Origin: Flavobacteriales bacterium
Lineage (GTDB): Bacteria > Bacteroidota > Bacteroidia > Flavobacteriales_F > PHOS-HE28
Reading direction: 5' to 3'
Assembly: GCA_016704485.1 (NCBI GenBank)
Contig: JADJAA010000001.1
Location: 1,302,001-1,366,000 of the forward strand
DNA: 64,000 nt
How positions within the stretch are numbered: the stretch's first letter is position 1; every line of letters begins with the position of its first letter. Positions 34,305 through 44,095 of the stretch are shown here, one piece after another. Below the pieces are notes generated by a model that saw only the letters and a program-made list of their open reading frames with translations, had not been told where the DNA came from and made no database searches. The position numbers and the translations under genes were made by a program.

Positions 34305-35851
34305 ACGTTGGTAATGGGTTCGGTCACGATCTTGTTGCCCAAGGTCTCTGCGGCAAGCGTTATCCGGAATGTTGTGCCAACGCCGGGTGTGCTTTTCTTC
34401 ACTACGATACGGCCACCATGGTATTGTTCGACGATACGCTTGCTGAGGGAAAGACCTAGTCCCCAGCCGCGTTTTTTGGTCGTAAATCCTGGTTGGAATA
34501 CAGTGCGTTGTTGAGATATCGGTATGCCTTTTCCAGTGTCGGTAACATCAACATGTATTTCGTTGCCTTCGGGGATCATCTCCAACGTAATGGACCCTTC
34601 ACCTTCCATGGCATCGATGGCGTTGCGGATCAAATTCTCGATCACCCAGCTGAAGAGCGCCCTGTTCAACGGAATCAATTGTTCCGGATCGGCAGGTTGT
34701 ACCACATCGATCTTTGCGTGTGAGGGTAGGCGAGGACGTAGATACAATACGGTTGCACGTAGCGTATAGTAGAGCTTTTCGAGTTCCAATGCAGGCGCAC
34801 TTCCGATCTTGCTGAAGCGCTCCGTGATCACCTCCAACCGGTCCACATCCTTGCGCATTTCGGCGAGCGCATCGGGATCAACATTCTGTGCTTTCAGTAA
34901 TTCCATCCATGCCATCAAAGAGCTCAGTGGCGTGCCCAATTGATGCGCGGTTTCTTTGGCCATACCGACCCAGACCTGGTTCTGTTCGGCATTGCGGAAC
35001 AAACTGAAAAGGGCATAAGCAACCAGAAGGAACAGCCCCAATATGGCCAACTGTACGAACGGGAAATAGCGTAGCTGGGTGATCACCAAGGATTCTTCAT
35101 AGAAAATGTAGTTGCGCCCTTTTCCCGGTAGGTCGATCACGATCGGTGTGTTCGCTTGCGCCATGGATCTGATCCGTGATCTCAAGGCAGCGCTGTCCGC
35201 CATTACTTCAGGTTCGATGTTGCCGCTTTCGATCACCTTGGTACGCGTACTGTCCGTATAGATCACTGGCACGGCGGCAGTGGACATGACCGTTTCGGAA
35301 ATGAAGGAACTGATGATCCCGTCCATGACCTCCTGTAGCTCGGTGAACACTTTCGAGTCCGTGTAGTAAAGAAATTGTTTTTGATCGCCGTGGATCGCGA
35401 TCTCAACCGGTTCATGGAGCTTGGCCATTTCGGCTACTTCTGCTTGGAGCTTGTTCGGGTCGTCACTTATCCCTTCATCCAGATTTCGATGGAATTTCAC
35501 TTCGCCTTTTGCATCCGTAATGATCACGGGTACTGTGGTATTGTCGCTCACCACCTTCAAGTAAAAAGAGAAATCCGTTTCCTTGGTGTTCACCAACCGA
35601 AGCATCGCTTCTGCCCAGAGTTCTACTTTCTTGCGTTCTTCTTCGCGCAACCGATCGAACAATTTCTCTGTGTAGTTGACCAATTGGGCCCGGTTCTGCA
35701 CCGCTTCTGCCCAAAGTTTCACTTTCCGCCGTTCTTCCGATCGCACCCGCTCTACAATGCTGCTACTATACCACAACGACGCACCTACGAGCAACAACGC
35801 CACAGCGGCGAGCACGAGTTTCCATCGTTGTTTTCGGGAGTAGAGATCCAT
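34301..35851 (-). CDS. Membrane sensor histidine kinase with duplicated sensor region
   Basis: A 516-residue kinase. TM1 about 11-28, extracytoplasmic sensor about 30-262, TM2 about 264-284, then DHp with phospho-acceptor His303 (TAHQLGTPLSSLMAW), N box ENLIRNAIDAME, G boxes DTGKGIP and GWGLGLSLSK. The sensor is internally repeated: (R)SEERRKVKLWAEA at 37-50 recurs as EEERKKVELWAEA at 70-82, and a VPVI-x-TD segment recurs at about 107-113 and 194-200. No response regulator is adjacent, so it is an orphan. It heads a tightly overlapping operon with hemW. Confidence 0.9.
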   Translation of the reverse strand: MDLYSRKQRWKLVLAAVALLLVGASLWYSSSIVERVRSEERRKVKLWAEAVQNRAQLVNYTEKLFDRLREEERKKVELWAEAMLRLVNTKETDFSFYLKVVSDNTTVPVIITDAKGEVKFHRNLDEGISDDPNKLQAEVAEMAKLHEPVEIAIHGDQKQFLYYTDSKVFTELQEVMDGIISSFISETVMSTAAVPVIYTDSTRTKVIESGNIEPEVMADSAALRSRIRSMAQANTPIVIDLPGKGRNYIFYEESLVITQLRYFPFVQLAILGLFLLVAYALFSLFRNAEQNQVWVGMAKETAHQLGTPLSSLMAWMELLKAQNVDPDALAEMRKDVDRLEVITERFSKIGSAPALELEKLYYTLRATVLYLRPRLPSHAKIDVVQPADPEQLIPLNRALFSWVIENLIRNAIDAMEGEGSITLEMIPEGNEIHVDVTDTGKGIPISQQRTVFQPGFTTKKRGWGLGLSLSKRIVEQYHGGRIVVKKSTPGVGTTFRITLAAETLGNKIVTEPITNV

Positions 35852-35882
35852 AACGCGGCGTGAAGTTCGGGAAAGAGGAGCA

Positions 35883-35920
35883 GATGATCAGACAATTAGA
35901 AAATCAGACGATCAGAAGAT
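35883..35920. repeat. Octanucleotide-period ATCAG/ATTAG repeats
   Basis: Four consecutive near-8-base units: ATGATCAG, ACAATTAG, AAAATCAG, ACGATCAG. They lie in the 215-base gap (35852-36066) between the AsmA-like gene and the histidine kinase. No other feature was seen in that gap. Confidence 0.55.
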
Positions 35921-36066
35921 GTAACGCCTGCATGGTCAAAGAGATAGAACGCACTCCTGGTCGTAGCCCGCAGTTACGAGCGTAGGAAAGAATGATCTGA
36001 CCGGAGTTGAAATTGAAAACGTGGTGATGTGGCGCCTTCTTGGTAAAAGCGAATGCGGGTCCCACT

Positions 36067-38763
36067 TCAATTCTCCACCTCGAAGACCGCTTTTGGTTCG
36101 TCTTCCTTGGTGTTGAGGAACCGACTTAATCCTGTACGCTCTTTAGGGCCTCGTGCGCCCGCCATCTGTAATGTATCCGTACCGGCCGGCACTACTGTGA
36201 ATTGTGTTGTTTGTGCACCTGTGTTGGCTGTTGTACCAGAGTTGCTGGTCGACTTTTTAGCTAGACCGAATTCTTCGCGAAGGATGGAACGCAATTCCTG
36301 TTTTTCATTCTGGAACTGCTTCTTCCTTCGGTCCGCGGCCATTGCTCCATCGCTTGAGAACTCTGGGTTGTCCGCAGTGCCGGACATGTGTAAGAAGATC
36401 CGCATGCCTGTGCCATCATCTGTGATCGGGCCGAATTCATCTGCTAGCTCTCCAGTGCGTAACAGATCACTCAATCGGAAATTGAGATGGTGGTCAATGC
36501 GATCATCGAAGTAATGCGTGCCGCTCAATTCAATGTCCATCAGATTGCTGCTCACGAGCATATTCGGAATATGCACGGCTCCATTCCGAATGGCGATCTG
36601 GTTCTCCAACGTTGCGAAGTGAACGTCGCCCAAATTCTTTCGCAATGCTTTCGTATCAACGAATGGAGCCACAAGCTTATTCTGTTGCAAGTAGTCCGCT
36701 ACTTGGAGCAATGGTCGATGGCCTTTGATGGTGCCATTCGTCATATTGATGTCCATGACACATGCCACGTGATCGGGGTCCAACTTCATACTTGCGCTTA
36801 ACGGCGCGTTGAATGCAACCTCAGCATTGACGGTTCCACTAAGGTGTTGATGACCGATGAAGTCCTGGCCGAAGTCCTGGAATTCTTTGAACAGATCGGT
36901 AACATTGATGTTCGTGACCACAGCGTTAATGGCCAATGGATACGGCATGATCGCTGATTGGGCCAGGTTCGGTCTGCCGGTGCTGGCATCCAATGAAAGC
37001 GTTCCGGTTACTTTACCTGAAGCTGTGTTGAAGGATACAGGTGATGCGGTGAAAACGCGGTCTTTCATGCGTAAGCGACCGTCGATATCCGTGGCAGTAA
37101 ATTCCTCGAATACCAGTTCCGCTACATGCGCTTGTAGATCCAGTTCGATGCTTGCAGGAAGGACCAACGTGTAGTCTTTTGCATTTGCGGTTTGTGCATC
37201 ATCACTGCGCAACAACGCCGCAAGATCGATATGTGGCGAGGATCCCTTGGCCTCAATTACTAGGCGTTGGTCCTTGAACAGAATGTATGGCACCAAATTG
37301 CGCAATGTGCCACTTAGAACGACCGGGTTTTCATGGAACTCTGCACGTAGACCTTGTACAGTGGCGTCATTTCCGTGCAAGGCCAGGTCCGCATCGAGAT
37401 GTGATATTCTGTGTCGAACGCCTTTCATTTTCAGATCCGCATCACGCAAGGTCAACGTGCCAGTGATCCTCAGTGCCGCAAGATCACTTGCCCGAATGTT
37501 TCCCATGTCGCGCAGTTTGCCCGCGATCCGTGCATCGGCTTTCAGTCTTCCGCTTACTTTTTCCAAGGTGTCGATCTGCGCGAATCGCAACAGGTCAGCT
37601 AGCGCAATGTCGCCTTTGAGGTCTGCTTTGACCTCTGCGTTGGAAAGCCCGTTGCTTTTCCAATTTCCACTAATACTGCCGCTACCGCTGCGGGCCGAGA
37701 AGCTTTTGACCGCAAGGTTCTTCGCTACGCCACTTGCCGTGAGGTCCAGGGCCATTTCGCCATTGATGTTGGTGAACTTGGTTCCTGAATGGCTTTCCTT
37801 CATTTGACCATTGGTGATCTTAGCACCAACGGATAGTTCCGGCCCATCCTTGTCCAACGGTCCTGCATAGTGTATAGCGAGATCCACTTCGCCTTTCATG
37901 CCGTATTCCTTGATCGGCGTAGTTAGACCCTCTGGAAGCGCAGCGATCACATCAGCGAGGTCCAATCCAAGGCCATTGGCGCGGAGATCCAGAAATTTTC
38001 CTTCAGTTGTTGGGGTTACAGCAAGTGTTAGGTCGATTGGCATATTGCCGGTATTCACTTGGCCCTTTGTGATCCGAAAGACCCCATCCGCACCTCCGAA
38101 TTCCATTGCCAGGCTCACATGCCCCGAACGGTTTTCGAGCAGTGTGTGTTCGCCTTGTCTCCAATGCGCGAGCGAGATGTCACCGCTCAGGTTCAGCTCA
38201 CTGATAGCATCACTGAATTGTCCTCGAACGACCATTTTATCATGATGGGCCAAAATCTTCAGATCGGTCCGCGCATCCCTGAACCGGACAATGAGGTCAT
38301 CAACACTCACCTTATTGAGAGCGATCGCGGTTGAAGACGTTGTTGTAGAATCGGTTTTCCAGATGATGTAATTCTCGTTACCATTTCCATCCAGACCGGC
38401 GTACAAACGGACCTCTTCGCCGTGTACTTGTTCAACGGTATAGTTGCCTTGGAACAGATCCCAAAGGCTGAATTCCAAGAAGAGCTCTCGAGCAAATAGT
38501 AGTGTGTCCGGTACAACGTCATCGGTGCGCACTTCTTTGGCCAGTACGTTGTGCAACCGCATGCTGGCCTGCGGGAAACGCGCTACCAGCGTAAGGTCCA
38601 TGTCGCTAACACTTACCGGCGTACTCAGTTGTTCGTTAATGGCACTGACCAAGGTTGCCTTCACTTCATCCTCGTAAACATGGGCCAGAACAGCCAACGC
38701 TCCCGCACCCAGAACCACCAGAGTGGCCAGTACCAGCAAGGCATTACGGAATAGGCGCAGCAT
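36067..38763 (-). CDS. AsmA-like outer-membrane biogenesis protein
   Basis: An 898-residue protein with an N-terminal membrane anchor (LRLFRNALLVLATLVVLGAGAL) and a very long beta-rich body, AsmA-like at both ends: LSTPVSVSDMDLTLVARFPQASMRLHN near the start, and a C-terminal GTHYFDDRIDHHLNFRLSDLL segment. AsmA-family proteins are bridge-like lipid-transfer proteins between inner and outer membranes. ATG 38763 is chosen because the upstream ATG (38790) precedes a TACTTTCG box that would otherwise be inside the coding region. Confidence 0.87.
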   Translation of the reverse strand: MLRLFRNALLVLATLVVLGAGALAVLAHVYEDEVKATLVSAINEQLSTPVSVSDMDLTLVARFPQASMRLHNVLAKEVRTDDVVPDTLLFARELFLEFSLWDLFQGNYTVEQVHGEEVRLYAGLDGNGNENYIIWKTDSTTTSSTAIALNKVSVDDLIVRFRDARTDLKILAHHDKMVVRGQFSDAISELNLSGDISLAHWRQGEHTLLENRSGHVSLAMEFGGADGVFRITKGQVNTGNMPIDLTLAVTPTTEGKFLDLRANGLGLDLADVIAALPEGLTTPIKEYGMKGEVDLAIHYAGPLDKDGPELSVGAKITNGQMKESHSGTKFTNINGEMALDLTASGVAKNLAVKSFSARSGSGSISGNWKSNGLSNAEVKADLKGDIALADLLRFAQIDTLEKVSGRLKADARIAGKLRDMGNIRASDLAALRITGTLTLRDADLKMKGVRHRISHLDADLALHGNDATVQGLRAEFHENPVVLSGTLRNLVPYILFKDQRLVIEAKGSSPHIDLAALLRSDDAQTANAKDYTLVLPASIELDLQAHVAELVFEEFTATDIDGRLRMKDRVFTASPVSFNTASGKVTGTLSLDASTGRPNLAQSAIMPYPLAINAVVTNINVTDLFKEFQDFGQDFIGHQHLSGTVNAEVAFNAPLSASMKLDPDHVACVMDINMTNGTIKGHRPLLQVADYLQQNKLVAPFVDTKALRKNLGDVHFATLENQIAIRNGAVHIPNMLVSSNLMDIELSGTHYFDDRIDHHLNFRLSDLLRTGELADEFGPITDDGTGMRIFLHMSGTADNPEFSSDGAMAADRRKKQFQNEKQELRSILREEFGLAKKSTSNSGTTANTGAQTTQFTVVPAGTDTLQMAGARGPKERTGLSRFLNTKEDEPKAVFEVEN

Positions 38764-38773
38764 CGGCAAGATG

Positions 38774-38781
38774 CGAAAGTA
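38774..38781 (-). promoter_or_regulatory. -7 box (TACTTTCG) deciding the AsmA start
   Basis: The box lies between two in-frame ATGs (38790 and 38763), ten bases before the second. If it is a promoter, only the downstream ATG can be used. Confidence 0.4.
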
Positions 38782-38940
38782 TCGAAGCATTTCATGCTAT
38801 AACGCTGGAAATGGGGCAGTTCGTTCACAGGCGGATGTTGGTTGTGAAGAAAATTTTCGACGCCTTGCTCACAGCGGGCTTGCGCACCGTGTTGTCCTTG
38901 CTAGAAAGCCACCTTATCCAAGACTATTGCGACCAACGTT

Positions 38941-41403
38941 TTAGTGTGACACAACTAGGCGCAGTGCAGTTGTTCTATCCTTGCCGGCTATGGAAAGAAT
39001 GTAAATGCCATCGTTCCATCCATCCGTACTTAGGGTGAATTGTGGTTTGGCAGCGGGCCATGTTTGTTGCTGAACGACTGCCCCGAGCACATTGTGAACG
39101 GTTATGGCCAGACTTTCTTTAGCAGGATACCCCGTTAGCGTTACTTCTCCACTCGTTGGATTCGGATAGAGCGCGAAAGTCGATGCGTCCAAAGTGGCTA
39201 CTTGGGTGATATTATCCGGATAATAACCGCATGCAAAATCTTGCGTGGCGTACCATGCCCTCAAGGCTTGGGCTCGCGCTTTAAGGTCGGTCACACTCTC
39301 CAGTCGGTTCCCACTTGCAGACATGGCATAGGGGTAGGCCACGTCCACGCAGATGGTATCGCCGGAGTTGTAGGTGAATGGGCCTATCGAGCCTATAGTC
39401 ATGCGATTCAGGGTGCTAGTCGGCACGCTGTTAACCGTATCAGTCCATGCACCACCCGGAAATTGGAAATGTGTGGGATACTCCAAGTTCATGTATGGTG
39501 CGCCGTTGAACGTGCCGCTCATGAGGTCTTCCACATTAAGTGGACCGCTTCTATAGGAGGAGTGAGCTGTCATGGGTTCGTTAAGAAACTGAACCCCTTG
39601 TGCGGGTAGGAAAGATCCATAAGCATCAGTAAAAGACGCCCCTAGGTCAATGTCATATCTGTTATAAGCAAAGAAAAGGTTTAGTGCAGAATCACACTCC
39701 ACAACATCATCTTCTGAATAACCAATATCCAGATCCGCGAAAATTCCGAAACGGGCATCCGTATAATTATCGCTGCCGCGATTAACGATGTTGAAGTTGC
39801 AGAACACAGTTGAGTAGAGGTCAGTTTCGATCGGGTCATTGAAAGCATAACTCATAATGTTCAGGTCCAATTTCATCGTTGGATGTTGGTTCCAAGACTC
39901 TTGCACTGTATGTTGGATGTAATAGATGGCTTGGTCGCCACGGATCAGGGGGAATTCCCCTGTGCTTGGTTCATAAAGCCCATTGCTGTTCAAGTCTGCG
40001 TATGGTGCGATCTGTGCAGGTTCCCCATTGCTCATATCACCATTGCCGGGCCATGAGGAAATGACATAAGGTGCTGTGTAGCCGGCATCGTTCCAGTGCA
40101 GTGCGTGATGGCTGATCATATCTCGATCCAACTTCCAGACCTGGTAGTATCGTTCGTAATAGTCGCTGTTCATGACATTCGCATTAGGACCTGCGGACGG
40201 AGGGTCGTTCACGTTATATATTGGCACAGAACTGTGAAGAGTATCCATATTCTTTCCGATCAACCATGGCGAGGTTAAACTGATCGTAAACGTATTGTCA
40301 CCTTTAGGTGCCTCGAATCCTGGTAAGCTGCGGTAAATGTCATGAAACATGGATGAGGTCGGCGTTATCGCGGCGCTATTGCTTCCAGCATCCAACAATG
40401 CGTACTCGGTGCCTTCTACTAAATGACCTAACCCCCGTATCACATTATATGACGTACCGCTAGACCCACAAACAAAAAGCTTCCCGTTGTACTGGATAAT
40501 ATTGCGAAGCCAGTTGAAGTGAATATCGAGCGTTTCGCTGCCATTGACCCACATTGAATATGGCCCATAGCCGCCGAGGATGAAACCACCTTGGGGATGA
40601 GCACATACCGACTCGATGCCAATGAGATTATTGCGTACTGTGAATGTTGGTTCGTTGAAGTTTGACCCGTTAAAAATGGTCCAAGACGGGAAATTCTGGA
40701 CCCCATCGCCGCGCGAGTCGAAGTATCCTACGATGATCAAGCCGTCAGAAGTTGAGAGCATGTTCTGCACTCTATTGTTCAGGCCATTGTTTACTTCTAC
40801 CCAAGAGCTTCCGTTCCACTTTGCCAAGCGTCGAATTACCACTGTGCTGCTTGCGTTTTGATCGAAATCACCACCTACATACAATTCGCCATTGTGCCCT
40901 TGAATTGCTTCAATTGAACCGTTGAACGCATCGCCTAACTGCTGCCAGACCGAACCGTCCCAGGTATTTACCGTACCGTCAGAGCCGGCCGCGTATAGCT
41001 CATTGTTGAATATATGGATAGCCTTTACAGTACCGTTGATCCCAGCACCCATTGGGTGCCATGTGCTTCCATCCCAACGCGCAATGTTCCCCAAAATGGG
41101 TTCATTACCTCCTGCGATGAGATCGCCATTGTAGATCTCCAGAGCGCTTACCCGGTTCGTTGGTGCTTCGAAAGCCCCCGGATAATCGAAATGGTTTGCG
41201 CCATCCCAGCCTTGTAGGTTTTTACGTGCATGGCCATTAAAGCTGGCAAAGAGGCCGCCTAGAATAACTTGGCCATTGTATTCGACCATATCATACACAC
41301 TGCCTTGTCCAACTGTTCCTTCGCCAACTGGTAAGACCCTTTGAGAGTATAGATCGGCGCCTATGGTAATGAATGCAATTGCGAGTAGAATTGATCTTAA
41401 CAT
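38941..41403 (-). CDS. Large secreted beta-propeller-like protein, T9SS type A
   Basis: An 820-residue protein with a signal peptide (ends ADLYSQ). Residues about 35-330 contain repeated propeller-type units such as YNGQVILGGLFASFNGH, YNGDLIAGGNEPILGNIARWDGSTW and HNGELYVGGDFD, each with a G-G-x-F/W-x-G pattern. The middle (about 350-720) was not recognised. The C-terminal 80 residues are a type A sorting domain: FALYPNPTSGEVTLTG, NDGIYILSIAG, TALRLVVSH. It is presumably cell-surface or released. Confidence 0.87.
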   Translation of the reverse strand: MLRSILLAIAFITIGADLYSQRVLPVGEGTVGQGSVYDMVEYNGQVILGGLFASFNGHARKNLQGWDGANHFDYPGAFEAPTNRVSALEIYNGDLIAGGNEPILGNIARWDGSTWHPMGAGINGTVKAIHIFNNELYAAGSDGTVNTWDGSVWQQLGDAFNGSIEAIQGHNGELYVGGDFDQNASSTVVIRRLAKWNGSSWVEVNNGLNNRVQNMLSTSDGLIIVGYFDSRGDGVQNFPSWTIFNGSNFNEPTFTVRNNLIGIESVCAHPQGGFILGGYGPYSMWVNGSETLDIHFNWLRNIIQYNGKLFVCGSSGTSYNVIRGLGHLVEGTEYALLDAGSNSAAITPTSSMFHDIYRSLPGFEAPKGDNTFTISLTSPWLIGKNMDTLHSSVPIYNVNDPPSAGPNANVMNSDYYERYYQVWKLDRDMISHHALHWNDAGYTAPYVISSWPGNGDMSNGEPAQIAPYADLNSNGLYEPSTGEFPLIRGDQAIYYIQHTVQESWNQHPTMKLDLNIMSYAFNDPIETDLYSTVFCNFNIVNRGSDNYTDARFGIFADLDIGYSEDDVVECDSALNLFFAYNRYDIDLGASFTDAYGSFLPAQGVQFLNEPMTAHSSYRSGPLNVEDLMSGTFNGAPYMNLEYPTHFQFPGGAWTDTVNSVPTSTLNRMTIGSIGPFTYNSGDTICVDVAYPYAMSASGNRLESVTDLKARAQALRAWYATQDFACGYYPDNITQVATLDASTFALYPNPTSGEVTLTGYPAKESLAITVHNVLGAVVQQQTWPAAKPQFTLSTDGWNDGIYILSIAGKDRTTALRLVVSH

Positions 41404-41649
41404 GGGAAAGTGTTTTAGGAAATGAAGCTATGATCACCGCATAACGTTGTGATTCCGATCGCTACCAAAGTAGTCTGGCTAAACCGCAAGAATATGCGGA
41501 ACACGAGGACCGGCATTAATTGGTCCGGAACCCGCTTTGTAGAACCGGACAACGGTCAGCTTCGGTGTTGTGCACCAGAAAAAAAGTGCAACGAATGCAG
41601 ATCACCTAAAAGACCTACATGTTATTCTCGTACTAGAAAATCCACCTCC

Positions 41650-42975
41650 TCACTTCCTCTTCCGCAAGAACAGAACTTCCTTCTCGGATAAATGACGCCA
41701 CTTACTGCGCGGTAGATCCTTCTTCGTTAGGCCAGCGAACATTACGCGGTCCAGCTTCAGCACTTCATAGCCTAGTGCCTCGAACATGCGGCGTACTACT
41801 CGGTTCCGACCCATGTGGATCTTGATCCCAACCTCGTTCTTGGGTTTGCCTTGTACGAAACTGGCTTCGTCAGCTACGGCAGGCCCATCTTCCAACTCAA
41901 CACCAATGACCAGTTGTTCCAGGTCGGCTTTGGTCATTGGGTGATCCAATGTTGCGGAGTAGATCTTTTCGGCTCCGAAGCTGGGATGCGTGAGCTTTTT
42001 GGCCAGATCGCCATCGTTGGTCATGAGCAACACACCGGTCGTGTGTCGATCCAAACGACCTACTGGGTAAAGTCGTTCCGTGCAGGCATCGTCAATCAGT
42101 GCCATTACGGTGCGGCGGTCCTGTGGGTCGTCCGTGGTAGTAATGAAGTTCTTCGGTTTGTTCAGTAGAACGTAGCGTTTTTTCTCGGTGGTCAGGCGCT
42201 GCCCGCCGTAATGCACACGGTCGGTGGGGCTGATCTTTGTTCCAAGTTCGGTTACAATTACGCCGTTCACTTGTACCACGCCTGCTTTGATCAGGTCATC
42301 AGCTTCGCGGCGGCTTGCCACGCCGCTTTGTGCCAAATAACGGTTCAAACGAATGAGGCCATCGTCGTTACCTTCTTCCGCCATGCGGCCCCGTTTGCTG
42401 TTACGGTCCTGGCCACGACCTAAGCCTCGGCCGGCGGTACGTGCATCACGGGTGGCGCGTGATCTATCCTTACTGAATTTCTTTGGAGCTGGGCGTTCGC
42501 TATGTTCGCCATCTTTCGTTCCGGAGGGCGAGCGTGCGCCACCACGACTACCGGGAGCTTCACCCGTGCGGGCCCTTCCTGATGCAGGTGGCCTTTTGCC
42601 AGCTCGTGCAGATGGTCTTTCTGGTCCTTCTTCTCCACGACCGGCGCTGGCCCCGCGTTTACCCGAACCGCTCGCAGTGCGCTTTTTTGGGCGTGCTTTG
42701 CTTTTGGGCTTACCGTCTTCGCTTCGACCACTTGATCCGGTACCGCGATCATTACTACGGTCATTCTTAGAACCTTCGCTTCGCGCACCTGGATGACCAA
42801 CTCCACTGCGCTTTTTCCAGCGGTCATCGTCGGTCTCGCCGCGAGGGCCGCGTTCATCCGGATGTCCGGAACGTTCGCTTCCTTGCCCTTTTTCAGAACG
42901 ATCTGAGCTTCTTTTTGGTGCTGAAGTGCGTTTATCCTGGCCTCTTCCACGAGGTCCTTTAGAGCGTTCGGTCAT
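41650..42975 (-). CDS. rluB: RluB-family rRNA pseudouridine synthase with long basic tail
   Basis: A 441-residue protein. Residues 1-206 are an unstructured Arg/Gly/Ser/Lys/Pro-rich tail. Then comes an S4 RNA-binding domain (IRLNRYLAQSGVASRREADD, about 208-250) and a RsuA/RluB catalytic domain with Asp309 in VGRLDRHTTGVLLMTNDG. It probably modifies 23S rRNA U2605 or an equivalent site; RluB is preferred over RluE or RsuA from overall layout. The start overlaps yraN by 17 bases. The 246 bases downstream (41404-41649) hold no recognisable feature. Confidence 0.9.
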   Translation of the reverse strand: MTERSKGPRGRGQDKRTSAPKRSSDRSEKGQGSERSGHPDERGPRGETDDDRWKKRSGVGHPGARSEGSKNDRSNDRGTGSSGRSEDGKPKSKARPKKRTASGSGKRGASAGRGEEGPERPSARAGKRPPASGRARTGEAPGSRGGARSPSGTKDGEHSERPAPKKFSKDRSRATRDARTAGRGLGRGQDRNSKRGRMAEEGNDDGLIRLNRYLAQSGVASRREADDLIKAGVVQVNGVIVTELGTKISPTDRVHYGGQRLTTEKKRYVLLNKPKNFITTTDDPQDRRTVMALIDDACTERLYPVGRLDRHTTGVLLMTNDGDLAKKLTHPSFGAEKIYSATLDHPMTKADLEQLVIGVELEDGPAVADEASFVQGKPKNEVGIKIHMGRNRVVRRMFEALGYEVLKLDRVMFAGLTKKDLPRSKWRHLSEKEVLFLRKRK

Positions 42976-43339
42976 TCAATTTGGGGTAAAAAGCATCGGC
43001 AATATGATGGATGTATGGCTTGCCTAGCGGGTGCAAGATCACACTAATGATGTCGAATCGGAGCGCTAATTCACAATTACTTGCCATTACGTAGGCGTTG
43101 GCGGCTTTTACTATCCGACTTCGTTGCCCAGGTTTTACGGCATCTTCCGGTTCACCATGTTTGTCACTGCTCCGGGTTTTCACCTCTACGATCACGAGTT
43201 CCTTACCGTCCTGGGCTATAATATCCAACTCGTGCTTGGCATGATGCCAATTCCGCTCCAGGATCACATATCCCCGCTGTTCCAGAAATCGGCATGCGAG
43301 TTGCTCTCCTTGGATCCCGAGTACGTTATGCTCTGCCAT
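42959..43339 (-). CDS. YraN family (UPF0102) nuclease-like protein
   Basis: A 126-residue protein with the UPF0102 layout: GEQLACRFLEQRGYVILERNW, HELDIIAQDGKELVIVEVKTR (the restriction-endonuclease-like E...D...EVK core), and ALRFDIISVI. The predicted nuclease fold has an uncertain role, often linked to recombination or competence. It is cotranscribed with and overlaps rluB. A 13-base palindrome CGATAA-G-TTATCG (43344-43356) lies just ahead of the start. Confidence 0.88.
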   Translation of the reverse strand: MAEHNVLGIQGEQLACRFLEQRGYVILERNWHHAKHELDIIAQDGKELVIVEVKTRSSDKHGEPEDAVKPGQRSRIVKAANAYVMASNCELALRFDIISVILHPLGKPYIHHIADAFYPKLNDRTL

Positions 43340-43445
43340 TCGTCGATAAGTTATCGTAACCCTTCGGTGAAAAGGCTCGTTACAAGGGTTAAAATTGAGG
43401 AACTTTTCGTTGGCCGTTCATCCGGCATCACTCATAAAGAACACA

Positions 43446-44081
43446 ATGATCCGATCACTGCGAAATCTAGCGCTGGTAGCTGGCCTATTCACGACCATGA
43501 CGCAAGCTCAATCCTTTGAGGGTGTCATTGAGTTCAAGAAAACATCCGGTCCTGTCGTTACCAGTTACAAGTATTATGTAAAAGGTGATCACGTGCGGAT
43601 CGAGGAGGTCAGCTCCAAAGGGGAAGTTCAAGGTATCATGCTGGTGGATACACATGATAAGACCGTGGTGGCGCTGAGCCCCGAGCGCAAATTATTCATG
43701 GACGTTCCCAATATGCGTTTGCCGAAGGAGGTGGAGACCAGCATCACGAAAACGAACGAATCCAAAGAAATGCTCAACTATAAGTGCGAGAAGTGGGTCG
43801 TGAAGAGCAACGCGGAGGACAGGCTGATCACGTATTGGGTGGCTGCCGATGCCTTTGATTTCTTTATTCCACTTTTGGAAACGTTGAATCGCAAGGATGA
43901 ACAAGCAGTGTTCTTCTTGGAGATCCCGGATTCAAAAGGTGTTTTTCCGATCGTAGGTCTGGAACAGAAGATCGATGGTGCCGAAGTAGGCCGCTTGGAA
44001 GTATCCAACATTGCTAAAGGTCCGCAGAAAGACGCTCTTTTCGAGATCCCGGCCGGTTACAATAAGTTCGAGCGCAACTAG
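43446..44081 (+). CDS. DUF4412 domain-containing exported protein
   Basis: A 211-residue protein from ATG 43446 with a signal peptide (LALVAGLFTTMTQAQ). The mature part, FEGVIEFKKTSGPVVTSYKYYVKGDHVRIEE, MLVDTHDKTVVAL, YKCEKWVVKS and ALFEIPAGYNKFE, matches the DUF4412 pattern. It is probably a periplasmic protein of unknown role. The frame begins earlier (43395) but the upstream part is not signal-like. Confidence 0.82.
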   Translation: MIRSLRNLALVAGLFTTMTQAQSFEGVIEFKKTSGPVVTSYKYYVKGDHVRIEEVSSKGEVQGIMLVDTHDKTVVALSPERKLFMDVPNMRLPKEVETSITKTNESKEMLNYKCEKWVVKSNAEDRLITYWVAADAFDFFIPLLETLNRKDEQAVFFLEIPDSKGVFPIVGLEQKIDGAEVGRLEVSNIAKGPQKDALFEIPAGYNKFERN

Positions 44082-44095
44082 TGCGGTAACCGCGC

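Noticed and set aside
42353..42950. Two long frames (147 and 176 codons) overlapping the RluB tail
   Set aside because: They are other-frame readings of the Arg/Gly/Ser-rich codons of RluB; no start context or motifs support them.
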